Origin: Terriglobia bacterium
GTDB taxonomy: Bacteria; Acidobacteriota; Terriglobia; UBA7540
Reading direction: 5' to 3'
Assembly (NCBI GenBank): GCA_030040995.1
Contig: JASHOS010000121.1
Span: 1-38,201, forward strand
DNA: 38,201 nt
This document shows, in pieces, positions 8,046 through 16,034 of the stretch. The translations under genes and the position numbers were made by a program. The notes beneath the pieces are model-generated. The model saw only the letters and a list, made by a program, of their open reading frames with translations. It searched no databases and was not told where the DNA came from. Within the stretch, counting starts at the first letter, position 1; every line of letters begins with the position of its first letter.

Positions 8046-9821
8046 TCAGGTTAATGCTGTGCCTGCCCGCCTGATCATGGCGGTGGCGTGTTTGAGGACC
8101 GCGCCGGTGATCTGACTGCCGGAAAGCATGCGCGCCAACTCGGCAGCGCGTTCCTCTTCGGTTCGCAAATAGCGCACCGCCGTCAGCGTTCTTCCGCCGC
8201 GCTCTGTTTTTTCAACACAAAAGTGATGCTCTGCAAAACAGGCAAGCTGCGGCAGGTGCGTAACGCAGAGCACTTGCGCATTACGGGACAACTGCTTGAG
8301 CCGCTGCCCCACGCACTCGGCCACGCGCCCGCCAATTCCCGCATCCACTTCATCGAAGACGAACGTGGGCGCCCAACGGCTCGATCCGCTTTCCGGAGCG
8401 GCTCGCGGCAGTTTGGCGTCAGGCCCATTCGCAGACGCGGCGCGCGGGCTAGTCGCCGCAAGTGGCCGGCCCGCCATAACCGTTTTGAGCGCGAGCATCA
8501 GCCGGGAAAGCTCGCCTCCCGAAGCGATTTTCTCCAGTGGCCGCAGGTCTTCGCCAGGATTGGGCGAGAGGCGAATTTCGATCTCATCCATGCCGTGCGC
8601 CTCGCCCGCCGGGTTCTGTCGCTCCATAAATTTGATCTCAAACCGCGTTTTTTCCATCCCGAGCTGAGCCAGCTCCTGGCGAACGCTTCTCTCGAGCATT
8701 TTGGCCGCTTTCTGCCGCTTTTCAGATAATTCCTGCGCTGCCCGGCGGTAGTCCGCTATGGCTAGCTCCATCGCCTTGGCAATTTCGGTGCGGCATTTGT
8801 CGGCGTGTTCGAGCCGGGCGAGTTGTTGGACCACGTGCTTCCGGTATGCGAGGATCTCTTCGATGGATTTCCCGTACTTGCGCTTCAGACGGTCTATCTG
8901 CTCGAGCCGGGCTTCCACCTGCTCCAGGAGTGCGGGGTCGGCTTCGAGCTTGCCCAAATAATCACGGAAATAAGCGGCCAGGTCGTCCAGCATCGCGCGG
9001 GCGGAAGCCAGCGGCTCGAGATATGATTCGACTGCCGTATCATAGCGGCGCAGATCCTCCAAGAGTCTCCCGACCGCGGCTAGCCGTGCGCAAGCCGACC
9101 CCTCCTCTTCGTAAAGCTGAGCGAACGCGGCTGAGGCTGCGGCGCGGAGTTTCTCCACGTTAGACAATACGCGCTTCTCATCCTCCAGGCGGGCGTCTTC
9201 TCCCGGCTCAAGACGAACGCGCTCGAGTTCCTCTGCCTGAAACCGGAGCAGGTCAATCGTGCGCAGCCGCTCCTGCTCGTTCTGATTCAGATCTGCCATT
9301 TCTTTTTCGAGACCCCGGCGGCGGCGGAAATGCCGTGCGACTTCTTCGAGAAGAGTTTGTGTTTGGGCGAATTGATCCAACAGCTCAAGCTGGACGCCGC
9401 GGTCGAGCAGTGCCACGTGCTCATTCTGCCCGCTGAGATCTACAAGGAGCCGCGCCAGGCTGCGCATCGCCGCAACCGTTACCGGGTGGTCATTCACCAG
9501 CAGCCGGCTCTTCCCAAGGCTCTGAACCTCACGGCGAATAATGATTTCACCATCATCGCTGGCACTTACTCCAAACTCGTTGAGCCATCCTGCCCACGGC
9601 GGAACGCCTTCAGCCTCGAATACGGCGGTCACGCTAGCCTTTTCCTGTCCCGTCCGCACCACATCCGGCGAAGCTCTGCCGCCGAGAACCAAGCCCAAGG
9701 CATCCACGAGGATGGACTTGCCAGAGCCCGTTTCGCCGGTAAGCAGGTTGAGTCCCGGGAAAAACTCCAGGCTCAGCTTTTCAACGACAGCATAATTGCA
9801 GATATGGATCTGGCGAAGCAT
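8046..9821 (-). CDS. recN: DNA repair protein RecN
   Basis: RecN is an SMC-like ATPase acting in recombinational double-strand break repair. The 591-residue product has Walker A GETGSGKS at 29-36, a long central coiled-coil region (about 160-370), the ABC signature region SGGELSRLMLALK, and Walker B FVFDEVDAGIGG near 487-498, followed by THLPQ. An Ala/Pro/Ser-rich insertion of roughly 35-40 residues lies between the signature helix and Walker B, where most RecN proteins have a short loop. It makes the protein longer than the usual 550-570. The start is three bases after the kdsA stop, so the two are probably co-transcribed. Confidence 0.95.
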   Translation of the reverse strand: MLRQIHICNYAVVEKLSLEFFPGLNLLTGETGSGKSILVDALGLVLGGRASPDVVRTGQEKASVTAVFEAEGVPPWAGWLNEFGVSASDDGEIIIRREVQSLGKSRLLVNDHPVTVAAMRSLARLLVDLSGQNEHVALLDRGVQLELLDQFAQTQTLLEEVARHFRRRRGLEKEMADLNQNEQERLRTIDLLRFQAEELERVRLEPGEDARLEDEKRVLSNVEKLRAAASAAFAQLYEEEGSACARLAAVGRLLEDLRRYDTAVESYLEPLASARAMLDDLAAYFRDYLGKLEADPALLEQVEARLEQIDRLKRKYGKSIEEILAYRKHVVQQLARLEHADKCRTEIAKAMELAIADYRRAAQELSEKRQKAAKMLERSVRQELAQLGMEKTRFEIKFMERQNPAGEAHGMDEIEIRLSPNPGEDLRPLEKIASGGELSRLMLALKTVMAGRPLAATSPRAASANGPDAKLPRAAPESGSSRWAPTFVFDEVDAGIGGRVAECVGQRLKQLSRNAQVLCVTHLPQLACFAEHHFCVEKTERGGRTLTAVRYLRTEEERAAELARMLSGSQITGAVLKHATAMIRRAGTALT

Positions 9822-9824
9822 CGG

Positions 9825-10643
9825 CTACAGTTTGCGCACAAAGTTTCCTAAGTCACGCAGCGTCCTGGCGATCGCGGCGAATTTTTTCAAAGGCAGCGCG
9901 TTCGGCCCGTCGGAAAGGGCACGGCTCGGATTATCGTGGACCTCCATGAAAATACCGTCCGCGCCCGCTGCCACGCCGGCGCGGGCCAGAGTCTCGATAA
10001 ACATGGGCTGGCCTCCACTCTGTTTTCCTTCTCCACCGGGAAGCTGAAGCGAGTGCGTAACGTCCAGGATCACGGGATATCCCCAACCGCTCATCACCTG
10101 AATCCCTCGCATATCGACGACAAGATTATGGTATCCAAACGAGCTTCCGCGCTCCGTCAGCAGGATTTGCTCATTCCCCGTGCTGGCGATTTTTTCCACT
10201 GCATACTGCATGTCCGAGGGCGAAAGAAATTGGCCTTTCTTCACGTTCACGGCCGCCCCGTAGCGGCCCGCTTCCAGCAGCAGGTCGGTCTGCCGGGACA
10301 AAAATGCCGGAATTTGAATTACGTCGCATACTTCTGCGGCAGTCTGCACTTGGCTCACCTCGTGCACATCGGTAAGGACGGGGATGCCAAACCGCTCCTT
10401 GATGCGCGCCAGAACTGCTAGCCCCTTTTTTAGGCCAGGTCCGCGAAACGATCTGAGCGAAGTGCGATTAGCCTTGTCATATGAGGCCTTGAAGATATAG
10501 GGAATTCGCAGGTCGCGGGCAATCGATGAGAGCCGCTCGGCCATTTTCATAGCGTGACGCTCGCTTTCGATCACACACGGGCCGGCAATGAACGCAAGCG
10601 GATGGCCGCGGCCAAGACGAAGTTTTTGAATGTGGACGGGCAT
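9825..10643 (-). CDS. kdsA: 3-deoxy-8-phosphooctulonate synthase (KDO-8-phosphate synthase)
   Basis: KdsA condenses phosphoenolpyruvate with arabinose 5-phosphate to KDO-8-phosphate, the precursor of the LPS inner-core sugar KDO. The 272-residue product has the family segments FIAGPCVIES near the N-terminus, FKASYDKANRTS, and LTDVHEVSQ. I chose ATG at 10643 (MPVHIQ) because the frame upstream of it is not family-like. It sits between pyrG and recN, all on the minus strand. The 243 bp separating it from pyrG contain a hairpin repeat. Confidence 0.95.
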   Translation of the reverse strand: MPVHIQKLRLGRGHPLAFIAGPCVIESERHAMKMAERLSSIARDLRIPYIFKASYDKANRTSLRSFRGPGLKKGLAVLARIKERFGIPVLTDVHEVSQVQTAAEVCDVIQIPAFLSRQTDLLLEAGRYGAAVNVKKGQFLSPSDMQYAVEKIASTGNEQILLTERGSSFGYHNLVVDMRGIQVMSGWGYPVILDVTHSLQLPGGEGKQSGGQPMFIETLARAGVAAGADGIFMEVHDNPSRALSDGPNALPLKKFAAIARTLRDLGNFVRKL

Positions 10644-10836
10644 AACAAAAAACGCGAAGGCAGAAAGCAGAAAGCGGACATAGAAAGTGAGACCGCGCAA
10701 GACAGCGGTCTGCGCCAGCCTTCAGGCGCTTTTGCCCTTTGACTCCTGACTTCCTATCGATGCGCTGGTCCCGGTTCCCGTCTGGCCACCAAGGTCTACC
10801 CTCCACCACCTCGGCCCGTTGTTCCGCTGGGTAACG

Positions 10837-10890
10837 CAGACATGGCCGCCCTCTGCCATGTCTGCGATCGCGGTGATTCGCAGACATCAC
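10837..10890. repeat. CAGAC/GTCTG hairpin repeat at the pyrG 3' end
   Basis: A perfect 10-bp stem pairs CAGACATGGC (10837-10846) with GCCATGTCTG (10855-10864). A second, overlapping stem pairs GTCTGCGA (10860-10867) with TCGCAGAC (10878-10885). The two cannot form at once. A close copy is at 37341-37396, including the trailing CAGACATCAC. The right edge covers the pyrG stop codon (10887-10889). Confidence 0.8.
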
Positions 10891-12557
10891 AAAACGATTT
10901 CCGCGCCGCCCACCACCTCGGCATGTTGTTTCGACTCTTCCGCCTGTCCGGAAAGCCTTTTTCTCTGATGCTCCCAGGCGGCGGCGGCGAAAGCCTTGAA
11001 AAGCGGATGGGGGTCGAGTGGCCGCGACTTGAATTCCGGATGAAATTGGCATCCCAGGAACCAGGGGTGGTCGCGAATTTCGACGATTTCCACGTACGTG
11101 CCATCCGGAGTGCTTCCGGTGATCTCCAGACCGTTTGCCACCAGCATCTCTTCGTATTCCCGGTTGAACTCATAGCGGTGCCGGTGGCGCTCGGAGATTT
11201 CCATAGCGCCGTAGGCCCGATGGGCGGAGGAACCCGGCTTGAGCCGCGCCGTCCATGCTCCTAACCGCATGGTGCCTCCCAGCTCATCCACGCCTCGCAG
11301 CTCGCGCAGCTTATAGATGACGCGATGAGTGGCAGCGGGATTGAATTCAGAGCTGTCGGCTTCATCCAGTCCGCAGACGTTCCGTGCAAACTCGATGACC
11401 GCGCACTGCATGCCGAGGCAGATGCCGAAGTAAGGCACGCCGCGCCTTCGCGAGTACTCAATAGCCCGCAGCATCCCCGGAATGCCGCGCTTTCCAAACC
11501 CTCCCGGCACCAGAATGCCATCCAGATTCTCCAACTGCTCCTCCCAACCCTCAGCTTCCAGACCTTCGGCTTCCACCCAAACCTGATTCACCTTCAATGA
11601 ATGCGCCAGCCCTCCGTGAGTGAGAGCTTCGCTGAGGCTTTTGTAGGAATCCTGGTATTCCACGTACTTGCCGACCAGCCCGATGGTGATTTCACCCTGG
11701 GGCTGCCCCAGCCGTTCGACCAGGTCCATCCACGGTTGCATCGTTCCCTCTGGCGTTTCCATTTTGAAGCAGGCGAGGATTTGCCGGTCCAGCCCTTCGC
11801 TGCCGAGCACCAGCGGAACCTCGTAAATGTGCTCGACGTCCTTAGCCGTAATCACGGCCTCTTCTGGAACATTGCAGAACAGGGCGATCTTCGATTTCAG
11901 GCTCGGAGAAAGGTAACGGTCCGTGCGGCAGAGCAGGATATCCGGCTGGATACCGATCTCGCGCAGTTCGCGCACGGAATGTTGAGTGGGTTTGGTCTTG
12001 AGCTCGCCTGCCGCACCAATAAAAGGGACGAGAGTTAGATGAATAAAGACGGCATTTTCGCGGCCATGCTCCTGCCGCATCTGGCGAATGGCTTCGAGAA
12101 ACGGCAACGACTCAATATCGCCGACTGTCCCGCCAATCTCGACGATGACCACTTCTACTTCCTGCGCAACCTTGCGGATGGCGGTCTTGATTTCGTCCGT
12201 GACGTGCGGAATCACCTGGACCGTTTTCCCCAGGAAGTCTCCTCGCCGTTCCTTCGTGATGATCCGCTCATAAATCCGCCCGGCCGTGCAGTTGTTGTCG
12301 CGCTGCATGCGCGCGTGGGTGAACCGCTCGTAATGGCCGAGATCGAGGTCGGTTTCGGCGCCGTCGTCGGTGACAAATACCTCACCGTGCTGAAACGGGC
12401 TCATGGTGCCGGGATCGACATTGAGATAGGGATCGAACTTGAGAAGCGTCACCTTCAGACCGCGCGATTCGAGCAGAGCTCCTATGGAGGCGGAAGCAAG
12501 CCCTTTGCCGAGCGAACTGACCACGCCCCCGGTTATAAAAATGTATTTGGCGCGCAT
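10887..12557 (-). CDS. pyrG: CTP synthase
   Basis: PyrG makes CTP from UTP, ATP and glutamine, the last step of pyrimidine nucleotide synthesis. The 556-residue product has the N-terminal synthetase domain ([20 protein letters not shown]-loop near 10-20) and a C-terminal class I glutamine amidotransferase domain. The nucleophile is C380 in GICLGMQ, and the His/Glu of the triad are H506/E508 (FHPEF). A Shine-Dalgarno sequence (GAGGTGAAA) precedes the ATG. The C-terminal tail after about residue 525 is Ala/Glu-rich and longer than in E. coli. It is the first gene of the pyrG-kdsA-recN run. Confidence 0.97.
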   Translation of the reverse strand: MRAKYIFITGGVVSSLGKGLASASIGALLESRGLKVTLLKFDPYLNVDPGTMSPFQHGEVFVTDDGAETDLDLGHYERFTHARMQRDNNCTAGRIYERIITKERRGDFLGKTVQVIPHVTDEIKTAIRKVAQEVEVVIVEIGGTVGDIESLPFLEAIRQMRQEHGRENAVFIHLTLVPFIGAAGELKTKPTQHSVRELREIGIQPDILLCRTDRYLSPSLKSKIALFCNVPEEAVITAKDVEHIYEVPLVLGSEGLDRQILACFKMETPEGTMQPWMDLVERLGQPQGEITIGLVGKYVEYQDSYKSLSEALTHGGLAHSLKVNQVWVEAEGLEAEGWEEQLENLDGILVPGGFGKRGIPGMLRAIEYSRRRGVPYFGICLGMQCAVIEFARNVCGLDEADSSEFNPAATHRVIYKLRELRGVDELGGTMRLGAWTARLKPGSSAHRAYGAMEISERHRHRYEFNREYEEMLVANGLEITGSTPDGTYVEIVEIRDHPWFLGCQFHPEFKSRPLDPHPLFKAFAAAAWEHQRKRLSGQAEESKQHAEVVGGAEIVL

Positions 12558-13007
12558 GATTGCTTTTCACCTCGGTTCCCAGCCGGGTGGCTGGGGAATA
12601 TCGGGATAGGATGTTTTGGGAGAAAAAAGTCCGTGTGAGTATTGGTGTTGCCCGGGTCTCAAGAGCCCGCGCCGTGCGCAAGCAAAAACGTTTGTCAGCT
12701 TAATGCCCGCCCCTCAGTATATACGATTCTCATGCCTCTTCGTGTGGCCGCTTTCAGTAATGAGCAGTCAGCTTGCTACCTTGCTGCTTCTTATCGTTTA
12801 GCATATTTTACCGGCCCTTACAACTTGGCGCGAGGGGTCCCTATTCGTCGATAACCGAGGGTGATGTAGGGGGACCGCTTGCCGTCCCCTTGATTACCGC
12901 CCCGAAAATAGGTGTGGCTAGGGCAAACCCTACCCCTACGCCGCTCACCTATAAGTCCGTGTAGCCTCCTCATCGGCTGGCGCATCTGATGGCAGATAGG
13001 AGCAAGT
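12558..13007. promoter_or_regulatory. 450-bp divergent intergenic region with nested inverted repeats
   Basis: No convincing gene is seen here. It holds the promoters of pyrG (minus) and the htrA-like operon (plus). In the part nearest htrA a short stem (GGGGAC 12870-12875 with GTCCCC 12884-12889) is followed by a nested structure: ATAGGTG (12908-12914) pairs with CACCTAT (12946-12952) and encloses TAGGG (12919-12923) paired with CCCTA (12928-12932). The outer arm ends 55 bases before the htrA start, so it could be a structured leader or a repressor site. No known riboswitch was recognised. Confidence 0.4.
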
Positions 13008-14075
13008 ATGAGCCTTCTTCTTACATCTGTTTCTAACGACCGATTTCCCGCCGGCACTTCGCCGCTGGGAGAGCTCGATGCGGCGCATGCTGGGCAAGAC
13101 GGCGCTTTGCTGGACGCTTATTCCCAGGCGGTCGTGGATGCGGCCGAGAGAGTGAGCCCTTCGGTGGTTCACATCCACGTCTCGCATTCCCGGCGAGGGT
13201 CACGCTCGCCGCAGCCGGTCCCGCCCTCTGAAACGCACGGCAGCGGATCAGGATTTATCTTTACGCCGGATGGATTCATCCTCACCAACAGCCACGTCGT
13301 AGATGGGGCAGACAGGGTCGAGGCGGCGCTCGGAGATGGCGCCCGCTATGCGGCGGAATTGGTGGGTAACGATCCCCATAGCGATCTCGCCGTGCTGCGG
13401 ATCAGCGCTCCCAATCTGGCGCCCGTGCTCATGGGAAACTCAAGATCTCTGCGCGTCGGTCAACTGGTGGTTGCGATTGGCAATCCCTACGGCTTCGAAT
13501 GCACGGTGACGGCTGGCGTGGTGAGCGCTCTCGGACGGTCCCTGCGGGCACGCTCTGGGCATCTGATTGATAGTGTGATTCAGACAGACGCGGCGCTTAA
13601 TCCCGGCAATTCGGGCGGACCGCTGGTCAACTCCCATGGGGAGGTAGTAGGTGTCAATACTGCTGTGATCTTGCCCGCTCAGGGCATCTGCTTCGCGATT
13701 GCGATCGACACGGCGAAGTTTATTGCCGGGCGGCTGATTAAGGATGGAAAGATCACCCGCAGCTATCTCGGCGTGGCGGGTCAAAACGTCCCTCTCTACC
13801 GCCGGCTTGTCAGGTACTACCACCTGCCTGTCGAAACCGGAGTGCTGGTGTCTTCCGTCGAGCCAGGAAGCCCGGCCCAACGTGCAGGACTTCTGCAAGG
13901 CGATGTGCTGGTCGCATACGGGGATCAAGCAGTCTCAGGAGTCGACGATCTGCATCGCCTTTTGACGGAGACCCAGGTGGGTGCGCGATCGACGGTCACC
14001 CTCATCCGCCAGAATGAGAAATTGACGATTGAAGTATCTCCCGAAGAGGCGAAGCTCACCAACGAGGAGGAATAG
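13008..14075 (+). CDS. HtrA/DegP-family trypsin-like serine protease with C-terminal PDZ domain
   Basis: The 355-residue product has the S1C protease fold. The catalytic triad is complete: H96 (TNSHVVDGA), D126 (HSDLAVL) and S202 ([10 protein letters not shown]). One PDZ domain follows at about 255-345. Unlike DegP/DegQ/DegS, no signal peptide or membrane anchor is visible; the N-terminus is hydrophilic after a few residues. It may therefore act in the cytoplasm, a type seen in several soil bacteria. A Shine-Dalgarno sequence (AGGAG) precedes the ATG. The next gene starts two bases after the stop, so these form an operon with the two oxidoreductases, possibly a stress or detoxification unit (inference). 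Confidence 0.9.
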   Translation: MSLLLTSVSNDRFPAGTSPLGELDAAHAGQDGALLDAYSQAVVDAAERVSPSVVHIHVSHSRRGSRSPQPVPPSETHGSGSGFIFTPDGFILTNSHVVDGADRVEAALGDGARYAAELVGNDPHSDLAVLRISAPNLAPVLMGNSRSLRVGQLVVAIGNPYGFECTVTAGVVSALGRSLRARSGHLIDSVIQTDAALNPGNSGGPLVNSHGEVVGVNTAVILPAQGICFAIAIDTAKFIAGRLIKDGKITRSYLGVAGQNVPLYRRLVRYYHLPVETGVLVSSVEPGSPAQRAGLLQGDVLVAYGDQAVSGVDDLHRLLTETQVGARSTVTLIRQNEKLTIEVSPEEAKLTNEEE

Positions 14076-14077
14076 AC

Positions 14078-15067
14078 ATGAGATACCGGCCTTTAGGCGC
14101 TACTCAGCAGGTCGTTTCGGCAATTGGATTAGGCTGCATGGGAATGTCAGCTTATTATGGGCCCGACCGCGACGAGCGTGAGTCGATGGCCACCATCCAC
14201 CGGGCGCTCGATTTGGGCGTCAACTTTCTGGATACTGCTGATTTATACGGCTTCGGGCACAATGAGGACTTGGTTGGCAAGGCAATCAAGACGAGGCGCG
14301 ACAAGGTTGTATTGGCCACGAAGTTCGGAAACGCGTTTGATTCGGAAGGCCGCTCCCTAGGGGTCAACGGGCGGCCCGAATACGTGCGCCAAGCGTGTGA
14401 GGCCAGTCTTAAGCGCCTGAGCGTAGAAACCATCGACCTCTATTATCAGCACCGGGTCGATCCCGCCGTGCCCATTGAAGAGACCGTGGGAGCGATGGCG
14501 AACCTGGTTCACGAAGGCAAGGTGCGGTACCTTGGATTATCCGAGGCGGCGCCGGCCACCGTTCGCCGCGCCCACGCCACGCACCCTATTGCCGCCCTCC
14601 AGACGGAATATTCCTTGTGGACGCGCGATCCCGAGAAAGAAACATTGGGCGTTTGCCGCGAGCTCGGGATTGCGTTTGTCGCCTATAGTCCCGTCGGCCG
14701 CGGCTTTTTAACAGGAAAAATGCGGAGTCCCAGTGACCTTACTGCCGATGATTGGCGCCGGACTAATCCTCGTTTTGAGGGCGGAAATTTCGAGCGAAAT
14801 CTGGATTTGGTTGCTCAGCTCGAGAGGCTTGCATCGCAAAAGGGCTGCACGCCGTCCCAATTGGCGCTGGCCTGGGTGCTTGCCCAGGATGGAAACATCG
14901 TGCCGATTCCCGGCACCAGGCGCCGCAGCCATCTCGATGAGAATCTTGGAGCAATCGAAGTCCGGCTCACTCCGGCCGAGTTGGCTGCGATTGACAAGGC
15001 CGTGCCGCCCGGAGCGGCGGCCGGCGACCGATATCAAGAAGCGGGAATGAAGGCGGTGGGCCGCTAA
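14078..15067 (+). CDS. aldo/keto reductase
   Basis: The 329-residue product is an NADPH-dependent aldo/keto reductase of the (beta/alpha)8 barrel type, closest in feel to the AKR13 group of bacterial reductases. All four catalytic residues are visible: D52 and Y57 (FLDTADLYG), K82 (ATKFG) and H125 (YYQHRVD). The C-terminal cofactor segment is [14 protein letters not shown]. The physiological substrate cannot be read from sequence; such enzymes reduce aldehydes and ketones. Its ribosome site lies within the end of the preceding protease gene, and ten bases separate it from the next gene, so translation is probably coupled. Confidence 0.92.
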   Translation: MRYRPLGATQQVVSAIGLGCMGMSAYYGPDRDERESMATIHRALDLGVNFLDTADLYGFGHNEDLVGKAIKTRRDKVVLATKFGNAFDSEGRSLGVNGRPEYVRQACEASLKRLSVETIDLYYQHRVDPAVPIEETVGAMANLVHEGKVRYLGLSEAAPATVRRAHATHPIAALQTEYSLWTRDPEKETLGVCRELGIAFVAYSPVGRGFLTGKMRSPSDLTADDWRRTNPRFEGGNFERNLDLVAQLERLASQKGCTPSQLALAWVLAQDGNIVPIPGTRRRSHLDENLGAIEVRLTPAELAAIDKAVPPGAAAGDRYQEAGMKAVGR

Positions 15068-15077
15068 GGAGCTCTCT

Positions 15078-15956
15078 ATGGAGATTGGATGGATTGGTCT
15101 GGGGAACATGGGCCTTCCCATGGCCCGCAATGCGATCAAAGCCGGACACCACCTGATGGTTTACAATCGTACCCGCGAGCGAGCGCAAGAACTGAAGCCG
15201 CTGGGCGCGAAGATAGCCAATACCCCGGCCGAAGCAGCTTCAGCCGGTACCGTAGTGACCATGTTGTCCGATGATCAGGCCATTGAAGACGTGGTCCTCG
15301 GACCAGGGAAGGTACTCAATGCCCTTGGCGCTGGCGGCGTTCATGTGTGTATGAGTACCATCAGCGTCTCGCTGGCAAAGCGCCTCGCTGAGTCACACGG
15401 GGCGCAGGGACAGACGTATATATCATGTCCCGTCTTCGGACGGCCAGAAGCCGCAGAGAGTAAGAGATTACTCGCAATCCCTGCCGGCCGGCGCGACGCC
15501 ATCGAGCGCGTGCAACCGCTGTTTGACTCGATCGCCAGCGCAACGCATTTTATAGGAGAGGATCCCGCCGTCGCTAACGTCGTGAAATTAAGCGGCAATT
15601 TCCTGATTGCCTCGGTGCTGGAAAGCTTGGCCGAAGCTTTTGCGCTGATCCGCAAATACGGCGTGAACGCCAAAGAGTACCTGGAGTTGATGACCGGCTC
15701 GCTATTCAATGCCCCGGTGTACAAAGGCTATGGCGCGCTGATCGCCGAAGGGAAGTATGAGCCAGTTGGTTTTCGGATGGTCTTGGGCCTGAAAGACGCG
15801 GGCCTGGTGCTTGCTGCGGCTGGCGCCGCTGCCGTGCCGATGCCCATTGCAAGTCTCGTGCGAGATCGTTTTCTGACTGGCGTTGCACGTGGTATGCAGG
15901 ACGCGGACTGGTCAAGCATCGCCCGCTTGGTCGCAGAAAACGCCGGCTTGAAGTAA
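15078..15956 (+). CDS. NAD(P)-dependent oxidoreductase of the beta-hydroxyacid dehydrogenase family
   Basis: The 292-residue product resembles 3-hydroxyisobutyrate dehydrogenase, tartronate semialdehyde reductase and glyoxylate/succinic semialdehyde reductases. It has a Rossmann motif GLGNMGLPMA at 7-16, a substrate-binding segment at 117-124 (CPVFGRPE, less typical than the usual PVSGG), and the catalytic Lys at K170 (VVKLSGNF). A Shine-Dalgarno sequence (AAGGAG) lies just before the ATG. It is the last gene of the htrA-like operon. Together with the upstream aldo/keto reductase it suggests carbonyl reduction, but the substrate is unknown. Confidence 0.9.
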   Translation: MEIGWIGLGNMGLPMARNAIKAGHHLMVYNRTRERAQELKPLGAKIANTPAEAASAGTVVTMLSDDQAIEDVVLGPGKVLNALGAGGVHVCMSTISVSLAKRLAESHGAQGQTYISCPVFGRPEAAESKRLLAIPAGRRDAIERVQPLFDSIASATHFIGEDPAVANVVKLSGNFLIASVLESLAEAFALIRKYGVNAKEYLELMTGSLFNAPVYKGYGALIAEGKYEPVGFRMVLGLKDAGLVLAAAGAAAVPMPIASLVRDRFLTGVARGMQDADWSSIARLVAENAGLK

Positions 15957-16034
15957 TTTGCGCACCCTGGCTGCAGAAGGGCCGTTCCACCAAAGGCCAA
16001 GCCGTGCCCTACCCTGAAACCTGTAACCTGGCAC

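Noticed and set aside
10644-10886. Short frames between pyrG and kdsA
   Set aside because: They are shadows of pyrG or translations of the hairpin repeat and show no family features.
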